DNA from: Methanosarcina acetivorans C2A
GTDB taxonomy: Archaea; Halobacteriota; Methanosarcinia; Methanosarcinales; Methanosarcinaceae
Direction: 5' to 3'
Length of the DNA stretch: 64,000 nucleotides
Assembly: GCF_000007345.1 (NCBI RefSeq)
Contig: NC_003552.1
Coordinates: forward strand, 3,720,001 to 3,784,000
Position 1 is the stretch's first letter. Each line of letters opens with the position of its first letter. The notes beneath the pieces were generated by a model that was not told the DNA's origin, did not search any database, and saw only the letters and a program-made list of their open reading frames with translations. This document shows positions 54,661 to 63,515 of this stretch, one piece after another. The position numbers and the translations under genes are program-made.

Positions 54661-54882
54661 TGTCAGGAACTGGAACAGCATTGAGTAGCAGTTCATAATA
54701 GTTGATCAATAAAGATAGCGAATCGGCCAACATCAAATCGATTTTTATTATTTGTTGAAAATGCAGCCATGTTTCAATAACAGTCATACAAGATCAGGTG
54801 TGCAGGAAACAACAAATGAATTTGGAATAAAATTAAAAACAGATAAAATAAAATTGAAATTATGTAGGAGTGGGGATAAATT

Positions 54883-55941
54883 ATGGCAAAGAAAGTAGAA
54901 TCGGCAAATATATGGATGATAAAAGAGAAGGATGCGGAAGCTGCGTCGATGGCGCATAGGGCTGAAGTTGACAAATTCCTGCATCCAGATAAAATACTTC
55001 CCAACGTGGTAGGTCTGGCAGTAGGTGCCAAGGTGACGGATGGAAAACCTACAGGCGAATCTGCTCTGATAGTGCTGGTCACACAAAAACTTGAAAAATC
55101 AATGCTGCCTGCGGGAGCTATAATACCTGAAGAACTGGGAGGGCATAAAACAGATGTGATGGCGATAGGCATACCCATGGCAGGAGGTGAACCAAAATCG
55201 GAAGCTTTCTCACCACTGGCATTGAATAACCGCGTCCGTCCGGCTAAAGGAGGATACAGCGTGGGACATAAAGATATCACAGCAGGTACCATCGCTACAG
55301 GTGTTTACGATATCCTGCCTGGAGGCAAGGTCAGCCCGCCTGTACAAGGGATTGGCATGCCGCCCAAATACTACATTCTCAGTAATAACCACGTACTTGC
55401 AGCTTCCAATGCAGGACAGATCGGAGATGCGGTGCTGCAACCTGGAGCTTTTGATGGAGGGAAAGATCCGGAGGACAGAATCGGTACGCTGTTCAGATTT
55501 GTACCCATCGATTTTTCGGAGCCCAGAGAATCTCAGAACAACACTGTGGACTGTGCACTTGCGCTCGTGGAGTTCTGTAATATCGACCGGGAAATTTACT
55601 GGATCGGAGAAGTGCGGGGATGGAAGCAGAAAAATTTCGTAAAGGTAGGGGATCTTGTGAAAAAAACCGGGCGCACCACAGCCTTTACCACAGGCAGGAT
55701 CACAGCAGTCAATGCAACTGTAGATATCAATTATAGTCAAGGCAAGGTTGCAAGGTTTAAAGACCAGATCATAACCACCTCAATGAGTGAAGGCGGTGAT
55801 TCGGGTTCACTGATAACGACGCTGGATAATGTGGCTGTTGGGCTGCTGTTTGCAGGTTCCAGTACAGTAACTATTGCTAACCAGATTGAAAATGTCCGGG
55901 CACTGCTGAAGGTAGAGGTGGCCGAACAAGTAATCAACTAA
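54883..55941 (+). CDS. Trypsin-like serine peptidase with N-terminal regulatory-type domain
   Basis: 352 residues, ATG 54883 (GTAGGAGTGGGG upstream). No signal peptide, so probably cytosolic. N-terminal domain at 35-100 (see 54240 gene), linker with a Gly/Pro-rich stretch 100-165, then a chymotrypsin-fold domain with triad His170 (LSNNHVLA), Asp223 (NTVDCALALVE) and Ser307 (SEGGDSGSLI). All three residues are intact. Similar one-domain peptidases with a conserved N-terminal segment exist in bacteria (NAL1-like), as I recall; substrate unknown. The free-standing N-domain gene 415 bases upstream is the obvious partner. Confidence 0.82.
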   Translation: MAKKVESANIWMIKEKDAEAASMAHRAEVDKFLHPDKILPNVVGLAVGAKVTDGKPTGESALIVLVTQKLEKSMLPAGAIIPEELGGHKTDVMAIGIPMAGGEPKSEAFSPLALNNRVRPAKGGYSVGHKDITAGTIATGVYDILPGGKVSPPVQGIGMPPKYYILSNNHVLAASNAGQIGDAVLQPGAFDGGKDPEDRIGTLFRFVPIDFSEPRESQNNTVDCALALVEFCNIDREIYWIGEVRGWKQKNFVKVGDLVKKTGRTTAFTTGRITAVNATVDINYSQGKVARFKDQIITTSMSEGGDSGSLITTLDNVAVGLLFAGSSTVTIANQIENVRALLKVEVAEQVIN

Positions 55942-56347
55942 ACCGCACCTCATTGCCTGAACATGCATAAGCATGTGCAAACAAAGCAAAAAGAATAATG
56001 GCAGGATTTATGACAGGATTTGCGCGCATGAGATACAAAACCAGGATTGGCAAACACTGTGAATTAAATTTACATTTTAGGCCGTTGGGTGCTAAATGCT
56101 ATTGATTTCTCAGTTCAACTGCATAAGTCCTGATTGATTTATCTTTTCTGTTAGTTACACACATTGTTGCTCCTGCTTTTTATGGTTAGAACTCCATGAA
56201 TTTCTTTTTCAGATATTCATTTATTCAGGTGAGATTGATATTTAGCATATTTGAGGAAGGAATCGTAAAAAAAAGAGGGAGTAGTAAGGAAAAAAGGGAG
56301 TAGTAAGGAAAAGAGAGAGGGAGAATTGAGGGAGACAGGAAAAATAC
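55942..56347. other. Intergenic region
   Basis: About 400 bases. Near the right end AAAAGAGGGAGTAGTAAGGA-type units (56271-56310) occur twice in tandem. No gene. Confidence 0.45.
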
Positions 56348-57007
56348 ATGAAACCGATCTATTTACTCCTGATTTTTTTAGTTGTATTTACAGCCTTTTC
56401 AGGCTGCGTATCCGACAGAGGAGGCACGGGAGTCTATGACAACCAGACAGAAACGCTTTCTTATCAGGGACAGCCGTTAACCCCTATTGCACAGCAGCGC
56501 AACAACGCCATTAAGGGTACCCAGTATATCGACAGAGAGAGTTACAGGCTGCAGGTTGACGGGCTTGTGGAAAACCCCCGGAATTTTACCTACGAAGAAA
56601 TAACCGAATTGCCTCAAACTTCTAAAGTTGTTGACCTTAACTGTGTGGAAGGCTGGAGCTTTACTGCAAAATGGACCGGAGTAAAGATAGCTGAGATCTT
56701 TGAGGAAGTAGGGGCTATGGAAAATGCAACAACGGTTATTTTTTACAGCGCAGACGGGTATTCCACTTCCCTTGATAAGGACTATCTGCTGGAAAGCGAC
56801 ATCATACTCGCGTATAAATTAAATGATGTGACCCTGCCGCCCGAAAGAGGGTTTCCCCTGCAGCTTGTAGCTGAAGACAAATACGGGTACAAATGGGCGA
56901 AGTGGATAGTAAAAATTGAGCTCAGTGACTCACCCTACAGAGGGTACTGGGAAGAATTCGGATACAATAACATAGCCGATGTTGGGGGACCTGCCTTTGA
57001 AAGATGA
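56348..57007 (+). CDS. Molybdopterin-binding oxidoreductase-like lipoprotein
   Basis: 219 residues. Signal peptide with lipobox FSGC (Cys20), so anchored to the outside of the membrane. Residues 50-200 form the sulfite-oxidase-type molybdopterin domain: YRLQVDGLVENPRNFTYEEI, LNCVEGWSFTAKWTGV with the molybdenum-ligating Cys99, VIFYSADGYS, and YGYKWAKWIVKIEL. Family members reduce or oxidise small S/N-oxide substrates (MsrP, sulfite oxidase); the electron partner is not encoded nearby. Short, single-domain form. Confidence 0.88.
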   Translation: MKPIYLLLIFLVVFTAFSGCVSDRGGTGVYDNQTETLSYQGQPLTPIAQQRNNAIKGTQYIDRESYRLQVDGLVENPRNFTYEEITELPQTSKVVDLNCVEGWSFTAKWTGVKIAEIFEEVGAMENATTVIFYSADGYSTSLDKDYLLESDIILAYKLNDVTLPPERGFPLQLVAEDKYGYKWAKWIVKIELSDSPYRGYWEEFGYNNIADVGGPAFER

Positions 57008-57202
57008 AAATAGAACCCGCAGATAACCCGTCTTTGATGAATCTGCCAAGTCCGCGAAACTCCATCCAGGAAGAAATTCCGACAGAAAAAGATTCACAGG
57101 ATTTGTATCAGCAGACTTTGTATCAGCAGACATATCTTAAAAAGGAAAAGGGGAAAATGTTGGGGAAAGTGTTTTTGGAGGAGCTCAAGGTATTCATCAT
57201 GT

Positions 57203-58117
57203 TCACTCAGGCGGGCCTGAAATATACCATTCTGGTATGTATGTTTCAAATCCATCATACCATTTCAAAACATCTTCGGCTTGTCTGAGCATTGTACGGA
57301 CTTCTTCCTGTCCATATGAAATTGACCAGGGAATTGATGAAAGCTGGTTGCTTGCAATATATAAAGCCATTAATCTAAAAAATGAAGCAGGTACATCATG
57401 ATCAAAATATCCGTTTATACGTCCCGAAGCAAATGCGGCACTTATATCTGCGCACCAGGTAATGCGGTTGAATTCCTCCCAGGGATCACCATAATCAAGC
57501 CTATCAAAATCAATGACCCCCAGCTCCCCAGATTTTGTAATAATCATATTTCCGGCGTGATAGTCACCATGTTGAAAGCACCGGGGACGACTTTCTAACA
57601 GATATCGGTTTTGTTCGAGATACTCGATTATTTTATCTGCTCCCTTTATATGAATTCCACAAGCTTTGTAATTAGTAATATTTCTGTCTATTTTGCGATT
57701 GAAATGCTCCGACCATGACAGCTGGTTTTTTGCCGCAGAAATTTGATGCATGATTTTCAATACTTCTCCAGCTCTGACACAAAGCCGGTATTGTTCTTTG
57801 CTGCTTAGCTCCGGAAGAGCAGTTTCTGCAGCCTCCCCTTTAATCCAGGTTGTTAAAAAATATACGGACTGACCGCTATTACAAATTCCAAAATCAACCG
57901 GGCGTGAGATTAAAATGTCAATTTTATCAAGCTGTTTCATTGCTTGAAAATCTCGCTTCTTTCTCTCATATTGCGATATGTCTGATATTCGGAGTAAAAA
58001 TACTCTGCCGTCCGTAGTTTGGACATAATATTTCTTATCATTTGACCATCCTCGATTAATTTCCTCAACTATTTGCCAATTACAAGAGTCAGGTATTTCA
58101 TTATAGATTTTAATCAC
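57203..58117 (-). CDS. Aminoglycoside phosphotransferase (APH) family kinase
   Basis: 304 residues, GTG 58117 with AGGAG seven bases upstream. Kinase-like fold: VFLLRIS with the ATP-binding region, catalytic loop QHGDYHAGNMI (His183, Asp185), and metal-binding VIDFDRLDYGDPWEEF (Asp203). AT-rich with long Ile/Lys/Tyr content, unlike its neighbours, and reminiscent of Firmicutes antibiotic-kinase relatives; transfer is likely. The substrate is not predictable: many APH relatives are metabolic kinases. Confidence 0.85.
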   Translation of the reverse strand: MIKIYNEIPDSCNWQIVEEINRGWSNDKKYYVQTTDGRVFLLRISDISQYERKKRDFQAMKQLDKIDILISRPVDFGICNSGQSVYFLTTWIKGEAAETALPELSSKEQYRLCVRAGEVLKIMHQISAAKNQLSWSEHFNRKIDRNITNYKACGIHIKGADKIIEYLEQNRYLLESRPRCFQHGDYHAGNMIITKSGELGVIDFDRLDYGDPWEEFNRITWCADISAAFASGRINGYFDHDVPASFFRLMALYIASNQLSSIPWSISYGQEEVRTMLRQAEDVLKWYDGFETYIPEWYISGPPE

Positions 58118-58252
58118 GCGAACACTCCTGGAAAATAGAATATCCAGCTATGGACCCACCGAAGATTCGGATGAAGATTAACTAAATTTGGATGAAGAGG
58201 ATATAAATTTCTCGAATGACTTTATACAGTTGTACTTAACAAAAATATTTTA

Positions 58253-58498
58253 TTAATTCATAATATCGCAACTTCTCATCGATTTCATCCGATATTTAAA
58301 TCCTTTTCTACTGAACCCGAATGTCATCCCAGCCTCAGGACTTCGTTCTTCCGGAAAGGCATCCGCCGTTAAGTCAAAGTAAGAAAGGAGAGGGATAAAA
58401 GTCCATATCGAAACACCAATAATAATATAAGATACCCGGGCTATAGTATACTTCTGCCAGTATTGAAGATTCAAGACCGAAGAATCAAATCCTACCAC
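58253..58498 (-). pseudogene. Fragment of an unidentified membrane protein
   Basis: 81-codon frame with GFDSSVLNLQYWQKYTIARV and a following hydrophobic stretch (SYIIIGVSIWTFIPLLSYF), then a charged tail. It may be the C-terminal end of a Methanosarcina multi-span protein (DUF1673-like by my memory, unsure). No ribosome site; flanked by non-coding DNA. Confidence 0.35.
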
Positions 58499-58713
58499 TG
58501 GCTACGTTTGGTTATTACAGGGTTTGGTTATTTCTGCCTTTTGTTCCACTATATTTCGTGAGTTATGAGTTATATGATTCATGAGAGCTACACTTCATGA
58601 GTGCTACGCTTGCTGGCCTGTATTTCAGCGCATTACTGTTAAAAGGAAGAGAAACTGAGAGGCAAAGAGTATAGTTGTTAAGATTGAGGCTGGAAAAATG
58701 GGGGTAATTTGAA

Positions 58714-59667
58714 GTGGCAGATCGCCATGTTAATACTTTGTATCCTGGGGATCCATTCAGGGACTGGCTTGTTGAAGAAGTTGTAGGGCACCGGATTCGC
58801 GATAAAAAGTGCCTTGTGAATGTTTTCAAGCACAATTCCTCTCACACTGTCTGCAGGTATCAGTTCAAAGGGGAACACTTCAGTGTAATGGCAAAATTTT
58901 TTGCCGAACCCACAGGCAAGCTGAAGGCTTACAACGCTTACAGAGGCATGATGAATGAATACCGGAATCTGAAAAAAGCAGCTTCGGTAATAAACGTTGC
59001 AAAGCCACTTGCAATAAATAAGGATTTTAATTGTGTCCTTGTAACCGAACACGTACCCGGAAAATCCCTGAGATGGTACCTTAAACGCGAAGAGAACCTT
59101 TATGAAAAGCTTGCTGCGGTGGCACATATGCTCCGGCAGCTGCATGACAATACACAGTCATACGCTTATAATAAAGAAAATGAGTTCAGGAACTATCACG
59201 ACGTGCTGGATCACCTGAAACTGGATTACGGTACACGGGATACTTTCAACAAACTCCTTGGAGAATGGTGGTACAGTTCCTTGATTGACCGGGAATGGGG
59301 CTGTATGGTCCACAGGGATGTTACCCCTGCCAATTATATTTTCTGCAAAGGAAAACCCTATGCACTTGATTTTGAGAGCTCATGGTATGAAGCAAATCCT
59401 GTAAGGGATCTCGGAATCCTTACTGCGGAACTGAAAAACGAGTTCGAATTGCATAAAGGAGGAGGCTGGAAAGCCGAACCGTATATAGGAAACTTCCTCT
59501 GGGAGTACAGCCGCGGAGAAAAGGACTTTTACCACGTTACCAGAATTTTGCCTTTCTTCATGAGTGTAGGGCTGCTCCGTTCGGCAAGGCTTCACCAGGG
59601 CGAGTACAGGAACTACCTGATAAGGGAAGCCCGTGAATGTTTAAGTGCGATTAATAGAGGAAATTAA
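58714..59667 (+). CDS. APH/choline-kinase-like protein
   Basis: 317 residues, GTG start. Protein-kinase-like fold: HFSVMAKFFAEPTG (ATP Lys region), VLVTEHVPGKSLRWYL hinge, catalytic loop VHRDVTPANYIF (HRD-x4-N), metal site YALDFESSWYEANPVRDLG. Members phosphorylate small molecules or act as lipopolysaccharide-type kinases; the substrate is not known. It precedes a HAD hydrolase by 125 bases on the same strand, which may remove or proofread the same phosphate (inference). Confidence 0.8.
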   Translation: MADRHVNTLYPGDPFRDWLVEEVVGHRIRDKKCLVNVFKHNSSHTVCRYQFKGEHFSVMAKFFAEPTGKLKAYNAYRGMMNEYRNLKKAASVINVAKPLAINKDFNCVLVTEHVPGKSLRWYLKREENLYEKLAAVAHMLRQLHDNTQSYAYNKENEFRNYHDVLDHLKLDYGTRDTFNKLLGEWWYSSLIDREWGCMVHRDVTPANYIFCKGKPYALDFESSWYEANPVRDLGILTAELKNEFELHKGGGWKAEPYIGNFLWEYSRGEKDFYHVTRILPFFMSVGLLRSARLHQGEYRNYLIREARECLSAINRGN

Positions 59668-59791
59668 GGGAATAATAGAGAGAACCCTAAAAGAAGAATT
59701 CTGAAAAGAAGGACTCTGAAAAAAGAACTCCAAAAGGAAATAAGGGCCTGAGGGTAACATTAAGGGGATTGAAAACAATTATTAAGGGGAC

Positions 59792-60556
59792 ATGGGAGGC
59801 AAGAACATTTCAAAGAACAATGAACCTGAAACCGAAGAGGGCACTATAATCGTTCCCGCCGATCCTATCATAGCAGGGGAAGAGACATTTGAGAGCTGCA
59901 AGGTAAAGGGCGTTATTTTTGACTGCTACCAAACACTTATCGATATCCACACCGAAGAACACAGGGTCGAGACTTATGAGACTGTAAGCGCATGGCTTGC
60001 CTACCACGGGGTAAAAATAAAGCCGGAAAAGCTGTGGGATACGTACATGTTTAAGGTAGAGGAAAGGATGGACGAATCCCAGGAGATATACCCGGAAGTC
60101 AGAGTTGAAGAGATCTTTGCCGAGATCTGCCGGGAAAACTCGATCTGGAAAATCGATGAAAAAATCATGGGAATTGAGACCTCAAGGGTCTTTCGGGCGG
60201 CTTCGATACGGAAACTCCGCCCCTTTCCTCAGAGCATAAAGTTAATCGAACACTGCATTAACATCCCCAAGTGCATAATCTCAAACGGCCAGCGGGTCTT
60301 TTCCGAACTGGAACTCCGGTTCCTCGGGATCTACGACTACTTTGATTTTGTTATTTTCTCTTCCGATGTGGGGTACAAGAAACCTGACCTCAGGCTTTTT
60401 ATGACCGCACTCAAAAGAATGGAACTCGAACTAGAACCCAGGTGTGTTATGTCCCTCGGGGACTCTTACGAAAACGAGATCCTTCCGGCAAGAAAGCTCG
60501 GGATGCGAGCAATGACCATTGAAGAAGCCTGGAAACATTATGGGATAACTGACTGA
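59792..60556 (+). CDS. HAD-superfamily hydrolase
   Basis: 254 residues, ATG 59792 with AAGGGGA. Haloacid dehalogenase motifs: I VIFDCYQTLIDIHT (Asp nucleophile; D-x-Y where phosphatases often have D-x-D), II CIISNGQ, III KKPDLRLF, IV SLGDSYENEI. A helical cap lies between residues ~65 and 135. Probably a phosphatase. An extra N-terminus (about 35 residues, acidic) precedes the core. Paired with the kinase-like gene at 58714. Confidence 0.85.
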   Translation: MGGKNISKNNEPETEEGTIIVPADPIIAGEETFESCKVKGVIFDCYQTLIDIHTEEHRVETYETVSAWLAYHGVKIKPEKLWDTYMFKVEERMDESQEIYPEVRVEEIFAEICRENSIWKIDEKIMGIETSRVFRAASIRKLRPFPQSIKLIEHCINIPKCIISNGQRVFSELELRFLGIYDYFDFVIFSSDVGYKKPDLRLFMTALKRMELELEPRCVMSLGDSYENEILPARKLGMRAMTIEEAWKHYGITD

Positions 60557-60739
60557 TTATTAAAGGCCGATATTTAATAACAGGTTGGTTTTTAAAAAAT
60601 GAAGATGAGGACATTTGAGGGCTCTCCCTTATCAACAAGCCTCTCCTCAGCCTTTTAAGACCAGCTATTTCCGGGCACTTTTTTTCCGTTCCTACCCTCC
60701 AATACATCTCTTCCTTCCGTAAAACTCCTGCCCGAATTC

Positions 60740-61612
60740 TCAGGCGATGCCTTTCAACTCTTTCCTTCGAACAGCCGGATCCCACCAGACCACAGCAGAC
60801 CGATATTTTCTGACACATGGGCCGTCACCGGAATCTCTGTACAGGGCCTCTCGAATTGCCTCTTCAACCTCAGGCGTGATCTCCGTATAGATCGAGTAGA
60901 AAACCCTGTACATCCTGAACATATTCTCAAATGTCCTCATACTTGTGTAATCGATAACTCGTACCTGAGGCACCCTTCCATGCTCGTATAGAAGGTTATA
61001 TATCACCGGGAATTCGGAATACTGCGGAGAAGGGACATCTCCCATGATCTTCTTCCAGAGTTCGGCTTCGAACCTCTGCCGGGTTCCTATGCTCCCGACC
61101 ACGCAACAGTGCCCCCGCGTCACCTCTTCCATCCTGCGGATCTGGGCCATAATATCACGGAACATCCAGATAACGGTTGAAGTGATGGTAAGATCATACC
61201 GGTCCTGCAGCTCCGAGCTGGTCACATCCTGCCAGATCTTCGGGATAATGGAATAATTATTTACTCCTGCTTCCGTAGCATTCTGACGGATCATACGGAT
61301 CATTCCCTCAGCAGGTTCAACAGCGGTCACATGGTCAACTCTCCGTGCGAACGGAATGACAAATGTTCCGGGGCCCGAGCCAACCTCAAGGACCCTGGCA
61401 TGTGGAGGAATGACACCATGGAGATCAAGTGCGGCATAGACTGACTCTCCAAACTCGTACTGGTTTGTCCGCCTGGATTCCGAGTAATCCTCCGCCCGTT
61501 CGGTCCAGTCATTGATCTCGTAGTCCCTGCGCATTATTTTCGACCTGGAATCATAGCTATCTTCCCAAAGCCTGACCCAATCGATACCGGATATAAGAGA
61601 GCAGTCCATCAT
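60740..61612 (-). CDS. Class I SAM-dependent methyltransferase, copy A
   Basis: 290 residues from ATG 61612, overlapping the upstream methyltransferase stop (ATGA). Rossmann methyltransferase: motif I VLEVGSGPGTFVIPFA, VTAVEPAEGMI, WQDVTSSELQDRYDL. N-terminal DWTERAEDYSES box shared with its neighbour (NRRAEDYSDM). The two are tandem paralogues, about a third identical, in one operon transcribed away from a peptide/nickel-type ABC importer. Substrate unknown; C-terminal YRDSGDGPCVRKYRSAVVWW is paralleled in copy B (MGVLWWKVA). Confidence 0.85.
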   Translation of the reverse strand: MMDCSLISGIDWVRLWEDSYDSRSKIMRRDYEINDWTERAEDYSESRRTNQYEFGESVYAALDLHGVIPPHARVLEVGSGPGTFVIPFARRVDHVTAVEPAEGMIRMIRQNATEAGVNNYSIIPKIWQDVTSSELQDRYDLTITSTVIWMFRDIMAQIRRMEEVTRGHCCVVGSIGTRQRFEAELWKKIMGDVPSPQYSEFPVIYNLLYEHGRVPQVRVIDYTSMRTFENMFRMYRVFYSIYTEITPEVEEAIREALYRDSGDGPCVRKYRSAVVWWDPAVRRKELKGIA

Positions 61613-62415
61613 GCTACTTTCCACCATAAAACCCCCATCCTGCCGCTAACCTGATATAAGCCGTTCTTAGCCCGACTCTGTACATAGTCCCGAATAAACG
61701 CGCTGTCACTGGCATCCAGGGGCCGGTGCTTCTCTACAAGCTTGCTGGTAGAACTAACTGCGGAGGCAACCGACCGGCTAAGAGTATAATCGACCACGTT
61801 GACATTCGGATGTACCCCGGCATCATTGAGAAGGTTTAATATCGTGATGAACTGGTCAAAGTCGCCTTCATCAATCCCCAGAATGTCCAGCAGTTTGCTC
61901 GTCTCGGCCGGAGCTTCGAAGCCGTGGGCAAGACAGCAGTAACCCCTGGAAACTGCCTCCATATGCCGGATCTGGGGGAGAATGTCCGGAAACTGCCAGA
62001 GGGCGTGACAGCAGACGACCAGATCGTAATTCTTCGCATATGCTGCCGCATCCACCTCCTGCCAAGTCTGCGGGATTACATCGATGTTAGAAAGTCCCCT
62101 TTCCTGTGCAGATGACATAAGTGCTGCTGCCATCCTCTCTGCAGGTTCGACCGCAGTCACCCTGCTCACCCTCTCTGCAAAAGGGATCGTTATTGCACCC
62201 GGCCCGGATGCAATATCAAGAACATGCCAATCTTTTTTCAGCAACCCTTCCCGTTCAAACAGGCCGAGGATATTCCGGCCGTGATTACAATCACTTGCCA
62301 GAACCATATCTGAATAATCCTCCGCCCGCCGGTTCCAGTAACTCGTATTGGAAAGCCGATTCATCTCACCGATGCCTTCAGCCCAGACTGTCTCCCAGTC
62401 GATCCGTAAAGTCAT
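61609..62415 (-). CDS. Class I SAM-dependent methyltransferase, copy B
   Basis: 268 residues, ATG 62415. Motif I VLDIASGPGAITIPFA, VTAVEPAERMAAAL, WQEVDAAAYAKNYDLVVCCH. First gene of the two-gene operon; stop overlaps the start of copy A. Divergent from the ABC transporter gene at 62562 with 146 bases between, an arrangement that often shares regulation. Cytosolic. Confidence 0.86.
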   Translation of the reverse strand: MTLRIDWETVWAEGIGEMNRLSNTSYWNRRAEDYSDMVLASDCNHGRNILGLFEREGLLKKDWHVLDIASGPGAITIPFAERVSRVTAVEPAERMAAALMSSAQERGLSNIDVIPQTWQEVDAAAYAKNYDLVVCCHALWQFPDILPQIRHMEAVSRGYCCLAHGFEAPAETSKLLDILGIDEGDFDQFITILNLLNDAGVHPNVNVVDYTLSRSVASAVSSTSKLVEKHRPLDASDSAFIRDYVQSRAKNGLYQVSGRMGVLWWKVA

Positions 62416-62561
62416 AATACCTCATCCGGTTTCACATATAGCCATATATTTGTGTTAATATGTAGCAATTTATTTTTCAATTGTCTTAGAATATATGAAA
62501 ACAAATATAAATAGTAATATCATACACTCCGTGATTTTCGTAATACAAGTTAAGCAAAAGT
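62416..62561. promoter_or_regulatory. Divergent promoter region, methyltransferases and ABC importer
   Basis: AT-rich with an inverted pair ATATTTGTGTT (about 62447-62457) and AAAACAAATAT (about 62498-62508), and TATA-like ATATAAATAG near 62506-62515. A shared metal- or ligand-responsive operator is plausible but unproven. Confidence 0.35.
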
Positions 62562-63515
62562 ATGGAAAAAATAGTCATGCACACCATTCTTGAGGTCAAA
62601 CAGCTTCATGTACACTTCCCAACATCAGGTAAAGTCGTCCGAGCTGTGGATGGGGTGGATATCAGCATCACACAGTCCGAGACACTTGCCATCATCGGAG
62701 AAAGCGGGAGTGGAAAATCAGTATTGGGACTTGCCCTTCTCGGACTGCTACCTGCAAACTGCACCGCTACCGGAACTGTAAGATATCGCGGTGCAGACCT
62801 CCTGAGACTCTCTGAAAGCGAACTTGAAATGATCCGAGGCAGCAAGATCGCCTGGGTTCCGCAGAACCCCGCAGGAGCAATGAATCCTTCAATGACCATA
62901 GGAGCCCAGATCGGAGAGCCTATTTCTCTTCATGTGGAAAAGAACAGGTCTATAGTCAGAAAAAAGGTTCTTGAACTCCTTCAATTCATCCGAATAACAC
63001 CTCCCGAAGAGCGGATCGACTCATACCCTTATTCTTTCAGCGGTGGAATGCTCCAGCGGTCCCTTGTTGCTATGGGAATTGCAGGCCTCCCGGAACTGCT
63101 CATCGCTGACGAACCGACCAAAGGGATAGACATAATGAACAGGCAGGCAGTCTCTTCTCTTCTTCGGATAGTACGCGAAAAAGGAATCACCCTGCTTGTT
63201 ATCACTCACGACCTCTCATTTGCCCGAAATCTTGCTGACAGGATTGCGGTCATGTATTCCGGACGGATCATGGAGATCAGGGAAAAAAAGAGCTTTTTTA
63301 AAGGGGCTCTTCACCCCTATGCCAGAGGAATGCTCCGCTCACTCCCGGAAAACGGCCTCCACCCTATAGCAGGCAGGACAAGAGAGACGGACAAATATGA
63401 CGGAGGCTGTAGATTCCGATTCCGCTGCACATATGCAGGAGAAAAATGTAGGGTCGAACCGCCTCTCATCCCTCTTCCGGACGGGGCGGCTGTCAGGTGC
63501 TGGTTGTATGATTGA
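62562..63515 (+). CDS. Peptide/nickel-type ABC transporter ATP-binding protein (OppD/NikD-like)
   Basis: 317 residues. Walker A GESGSGKS, Q-loop WVPQNPAGAMNP, signature SFSGGMLQR, Walker B LLIADEPTKG, H-loop VITHDL. The C-terminal Cys-containing oligopeptide/dipeptide extension (FRCTYAGEKCRVEPPLIP, type oligo_HPY) is typical. Energises import of peptides, nickel or metal chelates. It overlaps the next ATPase gene by 8 bases. The permease and binding-protein genes should lie beyond the right edge. Confidence 0.9.
   Translation: MEKIVMHTILEVKQLHVHFPTSGKVVRAVDGVDISITQSETLAIIGESGSGKSVLGLALLGLLPANCTATGTVRYRGADLLRLSESELEMIRGSKIAWVPQNPAGAMNPSMTIGAQIGEPISLHVEKNRSIVRKKVLELLQFIRITPPEERIDSYPYSFSGGMLQRSLVAMGIAGLPELLIADEPTKGIDIMNRQAVSSLLRIVREKGITLLVITHDLSFARNLADRIAVMYSGRIMEIREKKSFFKGALHPYARGMLRSLPENGLHPIAGRTRETDKYDGGCRFRFRCTYAGEKCRVEPPLIPLPDGAAVRCWLYD

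Noticed and set aside
54352-54787. Minus-strand frames with CTPSPTTW or PHYLVYPI repeats opposite the 24-bp array
   Set aside because: They are translations of the tandem repeat itself, with no ribosome site; the unit length of 24 keeps frames open artificially.
57004-57288. 94-codon frame overlapping the end of the molybdopterin lipoprotein gene (ATGA)
   Set aside because: Low-complexity start, an internal 15-base direct repeat (TTGTATCAGCAGAC twice) and an overlap with the 3' end of the APH gene make it unlikely. The ATGA overlap is the only support.
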